From Amorphochlora amoebiformis (lineage: Eukaryota > Cercozoa > Chlorarachniophyceae): a stretch of 64,000 nt of DNA. The stretch covers positions 1-64,000 of the forward strand of contig BAAHQB010000445.1 in NCBI GenBank assembly GCA_054601695.1. Reading direction: 5' to 3'. The position numbers and the translations under genes were made by a program. Below are positions 1-19,868 of the stretch, piece by piece. The notes under the pieces are model-generated. The model worked only from the letters and a program-made list of their open reading frames with translations. It was not told where the DNA came from and did no database searches. The first letter of the stretch is position 1. Each line of letters opens with the position of its first letter.

Positions 1-1573
1 CTCCTAACCCTAACCCTAACCCTAACCCTAACCCTAACCCTAACCCTAACCCTAACCCTAACCCTAACCCTAACCCTAACCCTAACCCTAACCCTAACCC
101 TAACCCTAACCCTAACCCTAACCCTAACCCTAACCCTAACCCTAACCCTAACCCTAACCCTAACCCTAACCCTAACCCTAACCCTAACCCTAACCCTAAC
201 CCTAACCCTAACCCTAACCCTAACCCTAACCCTAACCCTAACCCTAACCCTAACCCTAACCCTAACCCTAACCCTAACCCTAACCCTAACCCTAACCCTA
301 ACCCTAACCCTAACCCTAACCCTAACCCTAACCCTAACCCTAACCCTAACCCTAACCCTAACCCTAACCCTAACCCTAACCCTAACCCGACACCCTAACC
401 CTAACCCTAACCCTAACCCGACACCCTAACCCTAACCCGACACCCTAACCCTAACCCGACACCCTAACCCTAACCCTAACCCTAACCCGACACCCTAACC
501 CTAACCCTAACCCGACACCCGACACCCTAACCCTAACCCGACACCCGACACCCTAACCCGACACCCTAACCCTAACCCGACACCCTAACCCGACACCCTA
601 ACCCGACACCCTAACCCGACACCCTAACCCGACACCCTAACCCGACACCCTAACCCGACACCCTAACCCGACACCCTAACCCGCCACCCTAACCCGACAC
701 CCTAACCCGACACCCTAACCCGACACCCTAACCCGACACCCTAACCCGACACCCTAACCCGACACCCTAACCCGACACCCTAACCCGACACCCTAACCCG
801 ACACCCTAACCCTAACCCGACACCCTAACCCTAACCCGACACCCTAACCCTAACCCTAACCCGACACCCTAACCCGACACCCTAACCCGACACCCTACCC
901 CGACACCCTAACCCGACACCCTAACCCGACACCCTAACCCGACACCCTAACCCGACACCCTAACCCGACACCCTAACCCTAACCCGACACCCTAACCCGA
1001 CACCCTAACCCGACACCCTAACCCGACACCCTACCCTAACCCGACACCCTAACCCGACACCCTAACCCGACACCCTAACCCGACACCCTAACCCGACACC
1101 CTAACCCGACACCCTAACCCTAACCCGACACCCTAACCCGACACCCTAACCCGACACCCTAACCCGACACCCTAACCCGACACCCTACCCCTAACCCGAC
1201 ACCCTAACCCTAACCCGACACCCTAACCCGACACCCGACACCCTAACCCGACACCCTAACCCGACACCCTAACCCTAACCCTAACCCGACACCCTAACCC
1301 GACACCCTAACCCGCCACCCTAACCCGACACCCTAACCCTAACCCGACACCCTAACCCTAACCCGACACCCTAACCCTAACCCGACACCCTAACCCTAAC
1401 CCGACACCCTAACCCGACACCCTAACCCGACACCCTAACCCGACACCCTAACCCTAGTAACCCTAACCCTAACCCTAACCCTAGTAACCCTAACCCTAAC
1501 CCTAACCCTAACCCTAACCCTAGTAACCCTAACCCTAACCCTAATCCTAGTAACCCTAACCCTAACCCTAACC
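1..1573. repeat. Telomeric repeat array, left chromosome end
   Basis: About 385 bp of near-perfect CCCTAA units form the distal part, in the orientation expected at the 5' end of the top strand. From about 388 to 1440 the array becomes a mosaic in which CCCTAA alternates with CCCGACA, so much of it reads as a 13-mer CCCTAACCCGACA. Rarer variants such as CCCGCCA also occur. From about 1455 to 1570 a third variant, CCCTAGTAA, is mixed with CCCTAA. The array stops abruptly before ordinary AT-rich DNA. The complementary strand gives TTAGGG, the repeat shared by many eukaryotes. Confidence 0.97.
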
Positions 1574-1868
1574 CGGAGATATTTGGTCTCGAAAAATACT
1601 ATAAAATTGTATAATATAATATATCTGTGTATCTTACATGTAAATGTATATATATACATGTATATACAAATATATGTGTATATATATATTATATACACAA
1701 ATATGTATATATATATATACATATACAAATTCTATAATATAATATATCTGTGTATCTATATGTACATATATATATATACACATATATATATATATATTTA
1801 TATTTACATATGTATATAAAGATATTTATATATATATATATATATATGTATATTTATATACATATACA

Positions 1869-1905
<37 letters not shown>

Positions 1906-2016
1906 ACAAATATATATATACATATATGTATATACACACATACACACATACACACACATATATATATATATATCTAAATATACATACATATATATACATA
2001 TATATGTACAAATATT

Positions 2017-2047
<31 letters not shown>

Positions 2048-2051
2048 GTAT

Positions 2052-2095
<44 letters not shown>

Positions 2096-2444
2096 GCTAC
2101 TACATGCGTATATATTTAGCGCTAAAGTAGTAATTGTCCAATTGACTGTTGTCCGTTTGGGTTATGACGAATGATTATTGATAAATTTTGTGCGGTAGTC
2201 GGATACTTCTTTTCTTTTTCCGGAACCCGTGGGTTCTGTCGGTTCCGGAGTGCTTGGGTTTAGTCTAGCGACGGTCCAATTCGTCGTAGTTAACTAGCTA
2301 TAGGTTCCGCGCTAGGTACGTAAGCTGGAATTATATATATATATATCTAGTATATTTATGTTTATAAATATATGTATATGTATATATATGTATGTATATA
2401 TATATATAATATATATGTATATGTATATATATATGAAACACTCA

Positions 2445-2534
<90 letters not shown>

Positions 2535-2624
2535 CATACATATACATATTAAATTATATGTTTGTACACACGCACACATACATGTGTATAAATATATACA
2601 TATACATATATATATATATATATG

Positions 2625-2667
<43 letters not shown>

Positions 2668-2795
2668 AAACAAAATACAGGTAAATATTCATGTATCTAT
2701 ATACAATACATGTGTGTGTGTGTACATGTATAAATATATATGTGTGTGTATGTATATATATATATATTATATATATATGTATATATGTATATATA

Positions 2796-2838
<43 letters not shown>

Positions 2839-2856
2839 TTACACACATATAATATA

Positions 2857-2915
<59 letters not shown>

Positions 2916-2940
2916 ATATTTGGGTATCATAGTTGTCTAG
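1574..2940. repeat. AT microsatellite block next to the telomere
   Basis: The block is dominated by TA, TACA and TATG dinucleotide and tetranucleotide runs, broken by a unique stretch at about 2095-2330. I see no coding exon in it; the open frames are Tyr/Ile translations of TA repeat. The unique stretch is slightly rich in CTAG. Confidence 0.85.
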
Positions 2941-4654
2941 ATAATTACAAATTATTAGAGGCAATGATATATGTACCATTGCAGAAGGATGCGGAGGGAA
3001 ATAGCTATCATTGTATCAAAACAATCATATGACAATAACTTAATTCTAAATGCATGGTAGTTATTAATTCAATGCTATATATCAATCTAGTCAATGTATG
3101 ATTTAGGTATCCTATTATTCCTATTACATCGCTATTTCCAACTATATACTAGATATAGGGTAAAACTTCATGCTACTTAGTAAACTTATACTGATGATGT
3201 GTTGTAGTGCTAGTAATGCTAGTAATCGTTGTGAATCTTGTGATATATGGCAAACAGTAAGTTACAGCAATTCTCATGGCGATATAGACACGGTAACTGT
3301 TTCCAAACATTGGCACTACACGCTCGAATAGTACGACTCATTAATTTGACTCTGCACCGCATCTATAATCGTAACAATGTAACTTATTGCTATTTCGTGC
3401 GGTATCTGTTAATTCTAACCTCAAGGTATATTGCCCTCGCTTTTCCTGAAGACTACGCATCCAGTGTATGGACTGAAGTTGCAGGAGATCGGCCATCTAG
3501 CTAGTCTACCATCCTCTAGATTCCTTTACTTCCTTTCCAACACGCAACATATAACAAACTCAACCACCTTAATAATTTCGCTCTGGAATTTGAAGCTTTT
3601 TGGAGCCAGGGAAACCCGAACCTCCCCACATAGCACGGAGTCTCTCATGAGTGGTGAGTATGTGACGGTTTAAACCTCCCCACATAGCACGGAGTCTCTT
3701 ATGAGTGATGAGTCTATGACGACTGACATTCCCATACTCTAGATTGTCTACCCACGGGTGAGCGGCGCAAAAGCAGCTAGTCTCGAGAAAAGACAGTTAA
3801 CGGTGCAGGAAATGACGAGGTGAGGACAATGGGACACTCGAATGCAAACACGGATCAGGACCTGTCACCGGTCCAGTTAATATTTCAACCGGCGTGACAC
3901 AGAGTTGCATCACGCACCTGTCACGTACTTTTGTGCCGACGAAATACAGGGTTTTCACCGAATATTAAATCGAATATTTCGGTGACGTATTTCAGGCAAA
4001 TTCAGGAGTTTTTGTCTCACAGTTTCAATTAACAGTTTCGAACTGATAAACTTAAATTTACTGAAACGTCTATGAAACACCTCAGCGACCCCTCTCCATC
4101 CAGAGGGGCCCATCATCGCATCGTCGCATCATCGCATCATCGCGACCAATGACGATGCGGGTTGCAGCGTTTTGTTGGTTGTTGTACGGTAATCATCAAT
4201 CAAATCCAAACGTTCAATTTGGCGTATTTTGTTGGGAATTGGACAATGAACAACAACACGATGGTTGATGTATTCTTGTTTTTCCTCTTCTTCCGAATCT
4301 CGTGTCTCTCCTTGACAGTAATGATGTATATTCGCATATTTTGGTAGGAATTCGCAAGTGAAGATGCATTATGTTATGTTGTTTTTCCTCTCCTCGACAT
4401 CAAATATGTATATACACGTATATTCGTTTGTTTGGAATTCGACATTGGAAGATGCATGGTGTCATATGTATAGACACATATATTGTTTGGAATTCGACAT
4501 TGGAGAGAGATGCATGGTGTTACCTCACATATGTGTATATACACATATATTGTTTGGAATTCAACATTGGAAGATGCATGGTGTTACCTTATTTTTTCCT
4601 CTCCCGAATCTCTATCCTCTCTCTTGGCATTATATATATGTATGTGTATACATA

Positions 4655-4660
<6 letters not shown>
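2941..4660. other. Subtelomeric unique DNA with small local duplications
   Basis: No convincing gene is visible. It holds a tandem duplication of about 55 bp at about 3607-3720, sharing the core CCTCCCCACATAGCACGG. An ATCGC-type run lies at 4112-4143. Three diverged copies of a unit of about 70 bp at about 4425-4592 carry GTTTGGAATTCGACATTGGA and GATGCATGGTGT. Confidence 0.6.
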
Positions 4661-4697
<37 letters not shown>

Positions 4698-4745
4698 ATA
4701 TATATTATTTATGTTATACATTGAACATATGTGGTTCTTGATCAG

Positions 4746-4883
4746 GTGTAGTCGACGTTAGGGGCAGAAGGGTGACGAAGAGAACCCTCATCGAGCCTCT
4801 TGAGGGTGTTTCGAATGCAAGAAGGCTCACTGAGAACAGCTTCATCGAGCCTCTAGAGGCTCTTTCGCATGAAACTCGCAATG
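4746..4883 (+). CDS. Candidate orphan exon, possibly an early exon of the glycosyltransferase-like gene
   Basis: This 138-bp open stretch is bounded by a good acceptor (TTCTTGATCAG) and a GT donor. It encodes about 45 residues with an internal near-repeat (TLIEPLEG and SFIEPLEA). It ends in phase 1, which matches the phase-1 start of the exon at 7483, so it could be a 5' exon of gene A. The 2.6-kb gap and the lack of any visible start codon make this tentative. It could also be a relic of a degraded subtelomeric gene. Confidence 0.3.
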
Positions 4884-5117
4884 GTACAAACCCAACAACC
4901 TTCAATATGTCATCCAATCTCTCTCTATAAATATAATTTAAATGTATATATGGTTTTATATGCAGTACATATTGTTGCAGGGTTTTGTTAGTAGAAGTGT
5001 TTTCGTTGTTGTAGTATGCTCCAACCACGACACTTGTGCGTGCTTCTTTCTAGTGCTTGGCCACTTTGCACATAGATTACAAATTGTTCTTGCCTTTTTT
5101 GTTTCATTGGCCTCACA

Positions 5118-5185
5118 AACACGAACACGAACACGAACACGTACACGAACACGTGCACGAACACAAGCACGAACACAAACATGAT
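5118..5185. repeat. ACACGA-type hexamer microsatellite
   Basis: About eleven imperfect copies of ACACGA, with variants ACACGT and ACAAGC. It lies outside any recognised exon. Confidence 0.85.
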
Positions 5186-5329
5186 CATAGACACAAGCAC
5201 AAACACGTACGCACGCGTTTCTTTTCCCATGAGTGAGCACCATTGTAGATATTACTACTACACTTTTATTTGTTCTACTACTACACTTTTATTTGTTCTC
5301 GGTGAAGGATTCGAAACGGATCGAATAGT

Positions 5330-5640
5330 ACTATAGTCGTAATCATAGTATTGAACCTAATAGCTCTAAGACATACGTGTCCATCCATTCGAAACGAATT
5401 TGGCCCTAATAGGCCTACAAGATACGTCTCCATCCATTCGAAACGATCTGGCCCTAATAGGCCTACAGCATACGTGTTCATCCATTCGAAAAGAATCTGG
5501 CCCTGATAGGTCTACAACATACGTGTCGATTCATTCGAAACGAATCTGGCCCTAATAGGCGTACAACATACGAGTCAAACGAATCTGAGTGTCCATTTAT
5601 TCGAAACGACGAATCGTTCCATAGTCGTAATCATATTACT
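5330..5640. repeat. Subtelomeric minisatellite, unit about 60 bp
   Basis: Four to five diverged copies of a unit of about 58-62 bp contain CCATTCGAAACGA, CTGGCCCTAATAGGC and CTACAACATACGTGT. The flanking CGTAATCATA also appears at both ends (about 5338 and 5626). The remaining DNA to about 6940 is AT-rich with TA arrays near 5740-5796, 6122-6160, 6225-6255 and 6700-6795. I see no gene there. Confidence 0.85.
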
Positions 5641-5754
5641 GCCCATTAATCACACTTTTGCTCTATTCTAGGATTTCGCTACTGAAAACGTGAACATATG
5701 TATAGAAATACATACATATAATATATAGGCATATATATAAATATATATATATAT

Positions 5755-5800
<46 letters not shown>

Positions 5801-6121
5801 CATCTATTTAGTCCTTAAATCCGCGCATGGATGGAAAGTGTAATCAGATTAGCTGCTTGCAAAACCAGCGATAGACCTCTCTATATACAAATATAAATAT
5901 ACATACATTCACGTATATTTCTGATGTATACATGTATATATGTAGTAAACAAGTCTGTAAATGTTTCGATGGATGATGTGATTAGTTTCTAAGCAAGTGG
6001 AAGAAGTCAGCACTAGAACGAGATGCTTAAACCTTGAGACCGCACTCAAACGAATTGAAGACACCGCAGGTTTTAATATATAGATACATACAGTACAGAT
6101 ATAGATAATATGTATATAATT

Positions 6122-6160
<39 letters not shown>

Positions 6161-6224
6161 ATGTATGTGTATAATACTGTATATATATATTTATATGTTA
6201 TACGTAAAAACATTTCTATACATA

Positions 6225-6262
<38 letters not shown>

Positions 6263-6699
6263 TATTATACATATAATATAGATATTTAATAAACATATAT
6301 TGAGAGGCTATAGTGATGCATATGATTTGTGTAATTTTGTAGGTACCTACCCATGTAGGCACATGTAAAGTCTATTTTCCTGTTTGACACGTTGCTAACA
6401 TTGTAATCATATAAATACGAGTACGGTATCGTCATTGTATTAGCTATATGTAACGTATATGGGAGTACAGAAACATGATTGTAATTGTATTAGCTATTCG
6501 CGACTTTGTAATGATGTACATGGAAGTTTATCAAGAATAGATGGGACTACGCTATCATCATTGTATTATTTATTTATTTGCAACTTTGTAATGATGTTAT
6601 CAAGAGTAGATTAGTGTTGTGCGGTAACTATGACCATACACAGGCTTCAACAGGGTGTTAAACAAAACAAGATACTATACACACACACGCACACACACT

Positions 6700-6730
<31 letters not shown>

Positions 6731-6754
6731 CATATATATATAAATATATATATG

Positions 6755-6803
<49 letters not shown>

Positions 6804-6944
6804 GGTATACATGTAAGGATGCAATTATTTGTTGACTGATAAGCTATGACTTAGATTTCGTGGACATACGTACATCCACTCAAACCTCACATCAAGCTTG
6901 CCTCCAGGTCAAGCCTATCTATCTATCGCTTTCCCCTCTCTCTC

Positions 6945-7300
6945 TCCCGTCTTCGCTTTCCCTCTCTCTCTTCCCTCTCTCTCTTCCCTCTCTCTCTTCC
7001 CTCTCTCTCTTCCCTCTCTCTCTTCCCTCTCTCTCTTCCCTCTCTCTCTTCCCTCTCTCTCTTCCCTCTCTCTCTTCCCTCTCTCTCTTCCCTCTCTCTC
7101 TTCCCTCTCTATCTTCCTTCTCTATCTTCCCTCTCTCTCTTCCTTCTCTCTCTTCCTTCTCTCTCTTCCCTCTCTCTCTTCCCTCTCTCTCTTCCCTCCC
7201 TCTCTTCCCTCTCTCTCTTCCCTCTCTCTCTTCCCTCTCTCTCTTCCCTCTCTCTCTTCCCTCTCTCTCTTCCCTCTCTCTCTTCCCCTCTCTCCCCCCT
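6945..7300. repeat. Polypyrimidine 13-mer minisatellite (TCTCTCTCTTCCC)
   Basis: More than twenty copies of a 13-base pyrimidine unit, slightly diverged in the middle (TTCCTTC variants). Because 13 is not a multiple of 3, all frames stay open and give spurious Leu/Ser/Pro-rich open frames. It sits just upstream of the first confident exon of gene A and could lie in its promoter or first intron. Confidence 0.9.
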
Positions 7301-7482
7301 CTCTTTCTCTCTAGCTCTTCTCTCTACTCGCTCCTCTTCTTTCTCTTCTCTGTTCCCTCTTTTTTCTCTCTCCTCCCTCAAAGTCTCCTATGTGCACACA
7401 TAATACACACGCACACAGTTGTATAGACATCTATAATTGCGTTAGATCGGTTACGAGAGAAGTGGAAAGTACGTGAGTTCAG

Positions 7483-11922
<4,440 letters not shown>

Positions 11923-11939
11923 ATTTACTGAAAAAAAGC

Positions 11940-13080
11940 AAAGTAGAAAGTGCAAGTAATTAAAGCTATCTAGCTATGCCAAATTAGTTTCATCCATGGA
12001 TTCCAGAGATTAATCATTAAGCTAGTCTCGAGTAAAGGTCTTGAAGGTGGTCTAGGTCTTTTCAATGACTCTTTTGGGTCTAGGTTTTTTGGGTCGTCTT
12101 TTCTAGTTTAGGTCTACTAGGTTGTCTAGGTGGCAGTACTCTAGGTACTCAGGCTACAGACTAGACAAGAGACACACTACACTCTAGCACTATCTAGACT
12201 ATTCTAGAAGTACATATAATACAATACACATGTACACTAGGTCTCTAGAGTCTAGTAGTGGCTATATATATAGGCTAGGCTAGATAGGCCTAGAGCATTG
12301 AATGGACCATATAACAACAGACTCTAGTGTGTAGCGGACAGGTTGAGCCTATAATCTCTCTACTCTCTGCCAGGAGAGTCCAGGACTATCTAGTGTTCTA
12401 GATCTAGCATACTCCCCTGGATATCATAGATTTCTCAGTGATGCCGTAATTGCCAGTTATATATAATTACATAGTATAAACTAGATAAAACGGATCCCCA
12501 ATTATAAGTTTATAACCAAAATTATTAAGCCGGGAGCTAGTGCAGGTGACATAAAAGAGATCTAGTAGCTAGAGTAGATGCCACACTTTAACGGCGGTGA
12601 CAACGGTTATATACATCTAGTGTATGATTGGGGATCATGAGCTAATCGTGTAGGATCATCTAGATCATCACACCACTGTCTAGTAGTGTCTACTAGTGTC
12701 TAGTATGTGAATAACCTAGTTTACTGTCATTTCTACAGCGGACTCTAACTGTTCGAACTAGTCCGATAGTAGTTTGACTAGGACATGTATGACCGTCTAA
12801 ATCTAGTACACTTGGCATGTTAACTATTCTGAATACAAATCACGTTTTCATCCCGGGATTACTGGACCTATCCGCCGAGATTGATACATATCTATTTAGA
12901 CTCAGTATTCGATAATTTCATTAATACATATAGCCTAGATAACTTCACTTAAGCTAGTTAAACGTTATGATACCGGTCTACTAGGTCTTCTAGAGATTAT
13001 GTAATGTTATGATCTTTCTCATTATAATTAACATGGACGCTCAGATCCAATCAAATTCACTATGTAACTGCCTACTAGAC
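11940..13080. other. CTAG-rich intergenic island downstream of gene A
   Basis: I count more than 35 CTAG tetranucleotides in about 1.1 kb, where four or five would be expected by chance. They come as TCTAGA, ACTAGG, TCTAGT and GATCTAG in irregular spacing, without a fixed repeat unit. No exon is visible. The island starts close to the gene A stop codon and ends before the TA arrays upstream of gene B. Confidence 0.85.
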
Positions 13081-14332
<1,252 letters not shown>

Positions 14333-16182
14333 ATGGCTCAGAGGGCAATAAATGACCAATTCCTTTTGCCTCCATGTGGCGGGACAATGCAAGATTTAGA
14401 CAGTTCTCCTAGAAAAGGAGATTTGGACACGTGTGCAACTTTCCCGGGCAATGGGAGTGTTGGCTTTCTTGCTGGTTCTGAATGGTGAGAATTTTGAGAA
14501 AGCTGGTCGCGAGAGGAAGGAAGGGTTTGCATGTTGATGTGTTTCGTTGCGTGTAGTGTTTTGATGTATTGTAGATGCATTTGGGTGTTATGATTTGCTC
14601 TCGTGGTTGCTGTCGAATATTTTGGATGTGTTGTGTTTGCAGTTGGTTTTGAGTCGGAGAGAACCCCACAAGGGACAGAAATTTGATTGTTGTTGGGGTA
14701 TGGTTGATGGCACGCGTCATAAGATTCCTTCTGTTTGTGACATGATTAGTGGGCGTTTGTGTTGGTGAAGGGGCGATTTTGCGTGACGGTGTTTTCAAGC
14801 TTCGTTATGCTCGTATTTCTACGGGGGATCTCGAGCCTGTCCATGGTGAGAGTGTGACATCCGGGTTGGCACCCAGGGTGCCCAGGGTGGAGGGGAATAT
14901 GGCACAGCTGGCATACCCACAGACACAGGCCTTCAGCAATGTTGCTTTGGGTCGCGCGTTTAAGCTTAGGGGAGGTAGCTATCTGGCTTCCACGCATGCA
15001 TTGAGGGGATTGACAGGTGTGCGGGTGGAAACGCGTGGGGGACGTCAAGGGGGACACCAAAGAGAACGAAGGATGAGAGGCGCAGTGAAAAGCTTCGGCC
15101 TGGTCGATTCTGAAATCATACCGCTAGCGCAGGGTCGCTGCGATCGCTCATCAAGAGCATTGGCTGGAAGCTCTAAAGGGCATCAATTTAATCCCTTCAT
15201 GCACGCCTCCGCAAGTTCATTTCCAAGATCTAGAGCAATGCGTCCGCTGCATGGCCTGGCTCCGCGATTAGGTTTTCTACGCAATCCGCGAGCGACGTCT
15301 CACAACTCTCAAGACAACCAAGAATATATCGAACCTACGCTGCCGAAATCAACAGAATCTACGTCCGAATCCACATCCATGGAATCCACAAACGATTCAC
15401 AATCCACCAAATCCGCATCCACCACATCTACCTTGCCCACTACACCCATATCATCTAGATCCACATCCATATCCACGTCTCCATCCACATCCACATTCAT
15501 CTCCACACCCACATCATCCACATCCAAATCCACATCATCCACATCATCCACATCATCAACATCATCCACATCATCCACATCATCCACATCCGAATCCACA
15601 CCCAAATCCACATCCAAATCCACATCCACATCCAACAAATCAAAAAGAAATGCGGCAGAGCTGGAGCACTGGAGCACGCTAGATGAAGAGGACTCGCTTG
15701 TTGGCCCAGAAGAATTCACGGTCCCAGATGGAGCTGTCGACAAACTCATTGACGGAAGCGAATGGAACCCCAGGCCGCAAGGCCTCATCGATCCCCGAGA
15801 TGTCGACAAGACTCAACTGGCCCAGGATGCACCTCAACTCAACCCTCAAGGCATACTCAAGGCTCACATGCAATTTCAATTACGTGTCTCTACATATGTT
15901 CAATGCTCACTCTTCCTCTGATAAGTATAACATACGCACAGCAGGCGATATGGGGTCGGGTTTGGGTTTGAGCGTGAATACGAATGCGAAAGTGGATTTT
16001 AATGTGGATGCGAACATGGAAGTGGACAAGGACACAGATGTTCGACAGCTTAAGTTGAGTGTCGAAGGGGTCCTTTCGGAAGATAAAGCCTTCGAACGGT
16101 AAACAAATACATGTGTGCATCTTCCCACACGCACTATAGGAGCTATAGTTCAGTTTACGTTATATATATACATATATATATG

Positions 16183-16214
<32 letters not shown>

Positions 16215-16250
16215 TAGGGTATCTACATATTTCTACATATATACTGTAAC

Positions 16251-16326
<76 letters not shown>

Positions 16327-16371
16327 TGTGTATATACGTATGCATATATATATACATATATACAAATTATA

Positions 16372-16464
<93 letters not shown>

Positions 16465-18065
16465 TACATATTAATTCTGTGTATTATTTGTATAAACCGG
16501 TGTGATCGGTTATGCCAGAATATACCCACATCTGCCGGCCACGGGCCCCCTATCTGTTAAGTCCCGTATGACACTGGTCTCTGAGTGCTCCATTCAAGGC
16601 CGCAGGCCTGGGTAAGGCAACATTACTCAACATCCCGCGTACAACGTTTTGAAGATTAGCTGTCGGTGTGGGGGTGTGTGTATGTGTGTGTGTGTTTAGT
16701 TTTGAAGATGCCCACGTGTTCGGGGCTGTGAATGCGTCCGGAACCGTGATATCATATGCAGCGGTGCTAGACGGCCATGGCGGTTCAAATTGTTCCAGAA
16801 GCATCGCAAGAGTGTTTGAGACTCTGGTTGCCAAGATCAAACTTCCCAACAGGTACAATTAGGTTGGTTGCACGGGTTGCACTGGTTACACGAGACTAGG
16901 GTTCAATTGACTACCATCTACATCTATTGGGATGCTTGTTTTCTTCTCCGTGTTTTCAGGAGGAAGGTATATCCTGAGAGCGTGGCAAGCGTGCTTCGAA
17001 ACCACTTCAAGGCGTTCAACGAACAGCTGGCTAAAAACGGGTACTTGCTTGTACCCCTGCCAGTTGTCCATTGTTCATCCTGTTACTACCAGCCATATTC
17101 CTTGCCTGCCTAGTTATCTATTGCCTAGTTATCTATTGCCTAGTTATCTATTGCCTAGTTATCTATTGCCTAGTTATCTATTGCCTAGTTATCTATTGCC
17201 TAGTTATCTATTGCCTAGTTATCTATTGCCTAGTTATCTATTGCCTAGTTATCTATTGCCTAGTTATCTATTGCCTAGTTATCTATTGCCTTGTTATCTA
17301 TTGCCTGTTAGCCTTATTCTGTATGTACCACCTGGCCTGGTCTTGTTGCACCAATGCTGTATGAACCACATGGCTTGCTCCTGTTGCAATGTACCACCTG
17401 GCAATGCTGTATGAACCAAATGGCTTGCTCTTGTTGCAATGTACCACCTGGCCTGGTCTTGTTGCACCAATGCTGTATATACCACATGGCTTGGCCTTGT
17501 TGCACCACCGCGGTACGTGGCACCTGGCCTATATCAGCTGCTACCTGACCTGTTGCGACCAATACCATGCTGCCCTATACCAGCTGGACCTGTCCTTGTT
17601 GTCACCAATACCATACTGCCATATACCACCTGGAACCTGGCCTTGTTGCGACCAATACCATAATACTGCCTACTGCCTCTGGATTGTTGCAACCAATAGA
17701 GTACACTATCTATCTAACCGATACCAATGTCATGTTGCCCACCGATCAGCTGTCGAATCAACGTCAAAAAGACTACACAAAATAACACTCACGTTTACTT
17801 TCTTTTTAATCAACCTCGAAAGACTACATAATCAACCTCGAACTACATAACAACAACACTCACGTTTTACTTCCTTTTTACTCAACGTCGAAAGACTGCA
17901 TAATTATAACACTCACGTTTTACTTTCTTTTTAAAGACACTTTGTCACCCAAGGGACCACCATGTGTGCGTGTTTTGCGATAGGGGAGACAATATATTTC
18001 GTAAACCTTGGTAAATTGGATATTAATATGTATATGTATGTATATCTTCATGCATGTATATTTAT

Positions 18066-18121
<56 letters not shown>

Positions 18122-18206
18122 CATATATAAATGTATGTATATATGTTGGTACTTGTGTACGTATGTATGTATATATATGCGTATGTATGTATATATATAA
18201 CGTATG

Positions 18207-18248
<42 letters not shown>

Positions 18249-18267
18249 GTATACGTGCGTATATATA

Positions 18268-18316
<49 letters not shown>

Positions 18317-18351
18317 TATCTATGAATAGAAATAAATTTAATATATAAATA

Positions 18352-18392
<41 letters not shown>

Positions 18393-18485
18393 GAATTTAA
18401 TATGCAGATGTGCACATACATATATATACATGTATTATATATATATATATATATATAATATATGCACATACATATATATATATAT

Positions 18486-18527
<42 letters not shown>

Positions 18528-19789
18528 GTTGTCTATATGTACATATATATATATATATATCTGTATATTACATATATATATATGTAATATTCTATATATA
18601 TATATATATATATGTATATGTATATGTATCTATATATATTTACAGATATGTTCAATGTATAAATACATATTTTGTGAGAGAGATTTTGTTGTTAGGGGAT
18701 TCGATCGCGACGTGGAAGATGGTGAATGGCGAGTCTTGGTACAAGCTCATAGACCGCTGGCTCGATGCTGCCATGTTCGACAAGGCGCTCAAGGATGGAA
18801 TCAATCAACAAGATCAGGTCAACACCTACATCTATACAATTTACATATTTACACAAGTACAAATAGATATATGTATCACCCATATATATAATATATATAT
18901 GTATATATATATGTGTATATATACATATATATGTATATAAATATATGTGCAAATGAATTAAATATGATTCTATTTATTTAAGTAATCTAAGTTGAGAATG
19001 GAGACTATGAGTCTGTATGTTTATCAACTGCACGGCAGATACATGTATACAGCCATAAGTCTTCAACAGTAGAGCAAATACATGGATACATCCGTACGGC
19101 TAATACATGTATGCGCCCATACGTTTTGACCAGTACGGCAAATACATGTATACAGCCATATGTTTTGAGCAGTATGGCAAATATCTAGAATACATGCATA
19201 CAGCCATATGCTTTTACCAGTGGATCCGTTATCGAGTGGCGCCACGCGGAGAGAAAGTGTACAAAAGTACCAAGGTCAAGCCGAACTAGAAACGCCTCTA
19301 GAAACGCCTACAATACCGCACAAGCATAACACACCACACCTTGTATGTGTTTGTGTGTCTCCAGGTGCATAGCCCGCAACGAGACCTGTTACGAATCAAG
19401 GAAATGGGCGGCTTCGTCACCTATGGGCGCTTAAACGGTACCCTAGCGCCTTTGTCAAGAGGGTCTTGGCATGGGGGTTTGATGATATGTTGGTGTAATG
19501 ATGAAAATAGGAAACCTAGCTGTGTCTCGGTCTCTGGGGGACAACTGGTCCGATGCCGTGGGCAAGGATCCAGAGGTATGTATACTCACACACACATATT
19601 CGTGTATACATATACGTATACATACATATTTACGCACACACACACATATATATATATATATATTCATAGTATACATATATAATATATATGCATACATATA
19701 CAAGCATCTATTTACATATATGTATACAAGTATGCATGCAGATACATATAGATACTATCCACTAAACACATTTACATTATATACATTTC

Positions 19790-19829
<40 letters not shown>

Positions 19830-19833
19830 GTAG

Positions 19834-19868
<35 letters not shown>

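Noticed and set aside
1435-2940. Open frames rich in Tyr/Ile or Arg/Val on both strands
   Set aside because: They are translations of TA microsatellite and telomeric repeat, are open in several frames at once, and lack any exon-like composition. The same applies to all other YIYIYI frames in the window.
3247-3673. Two overlapping open frames of 80-85 codons in subtelomeric DNA
   Set aside because: No domain, no flanking exons, and one runs through a local tandem duplication.
6860-7426. 188-codon Leu/Ser/Pro-rich open frame and its overlapping partners
   Set aside because: They arise from the 13-base pyrimidine minisatellite, which stays open in every frame because 13 is not divisible by 3.
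15309-15809. Antisense Asp/Val-rich open frame of 166 codons
   Set aside because: It is the shadow of the Ser/Thr hexamer repeat in the PP2C exon, and the sense strand joins the PP2C domain in phase.
17071-17364. Open frame encoding repeated CLVIY
   Set aside because: It is a 15-base minisatellite inside a phase-supported PP2C intron.
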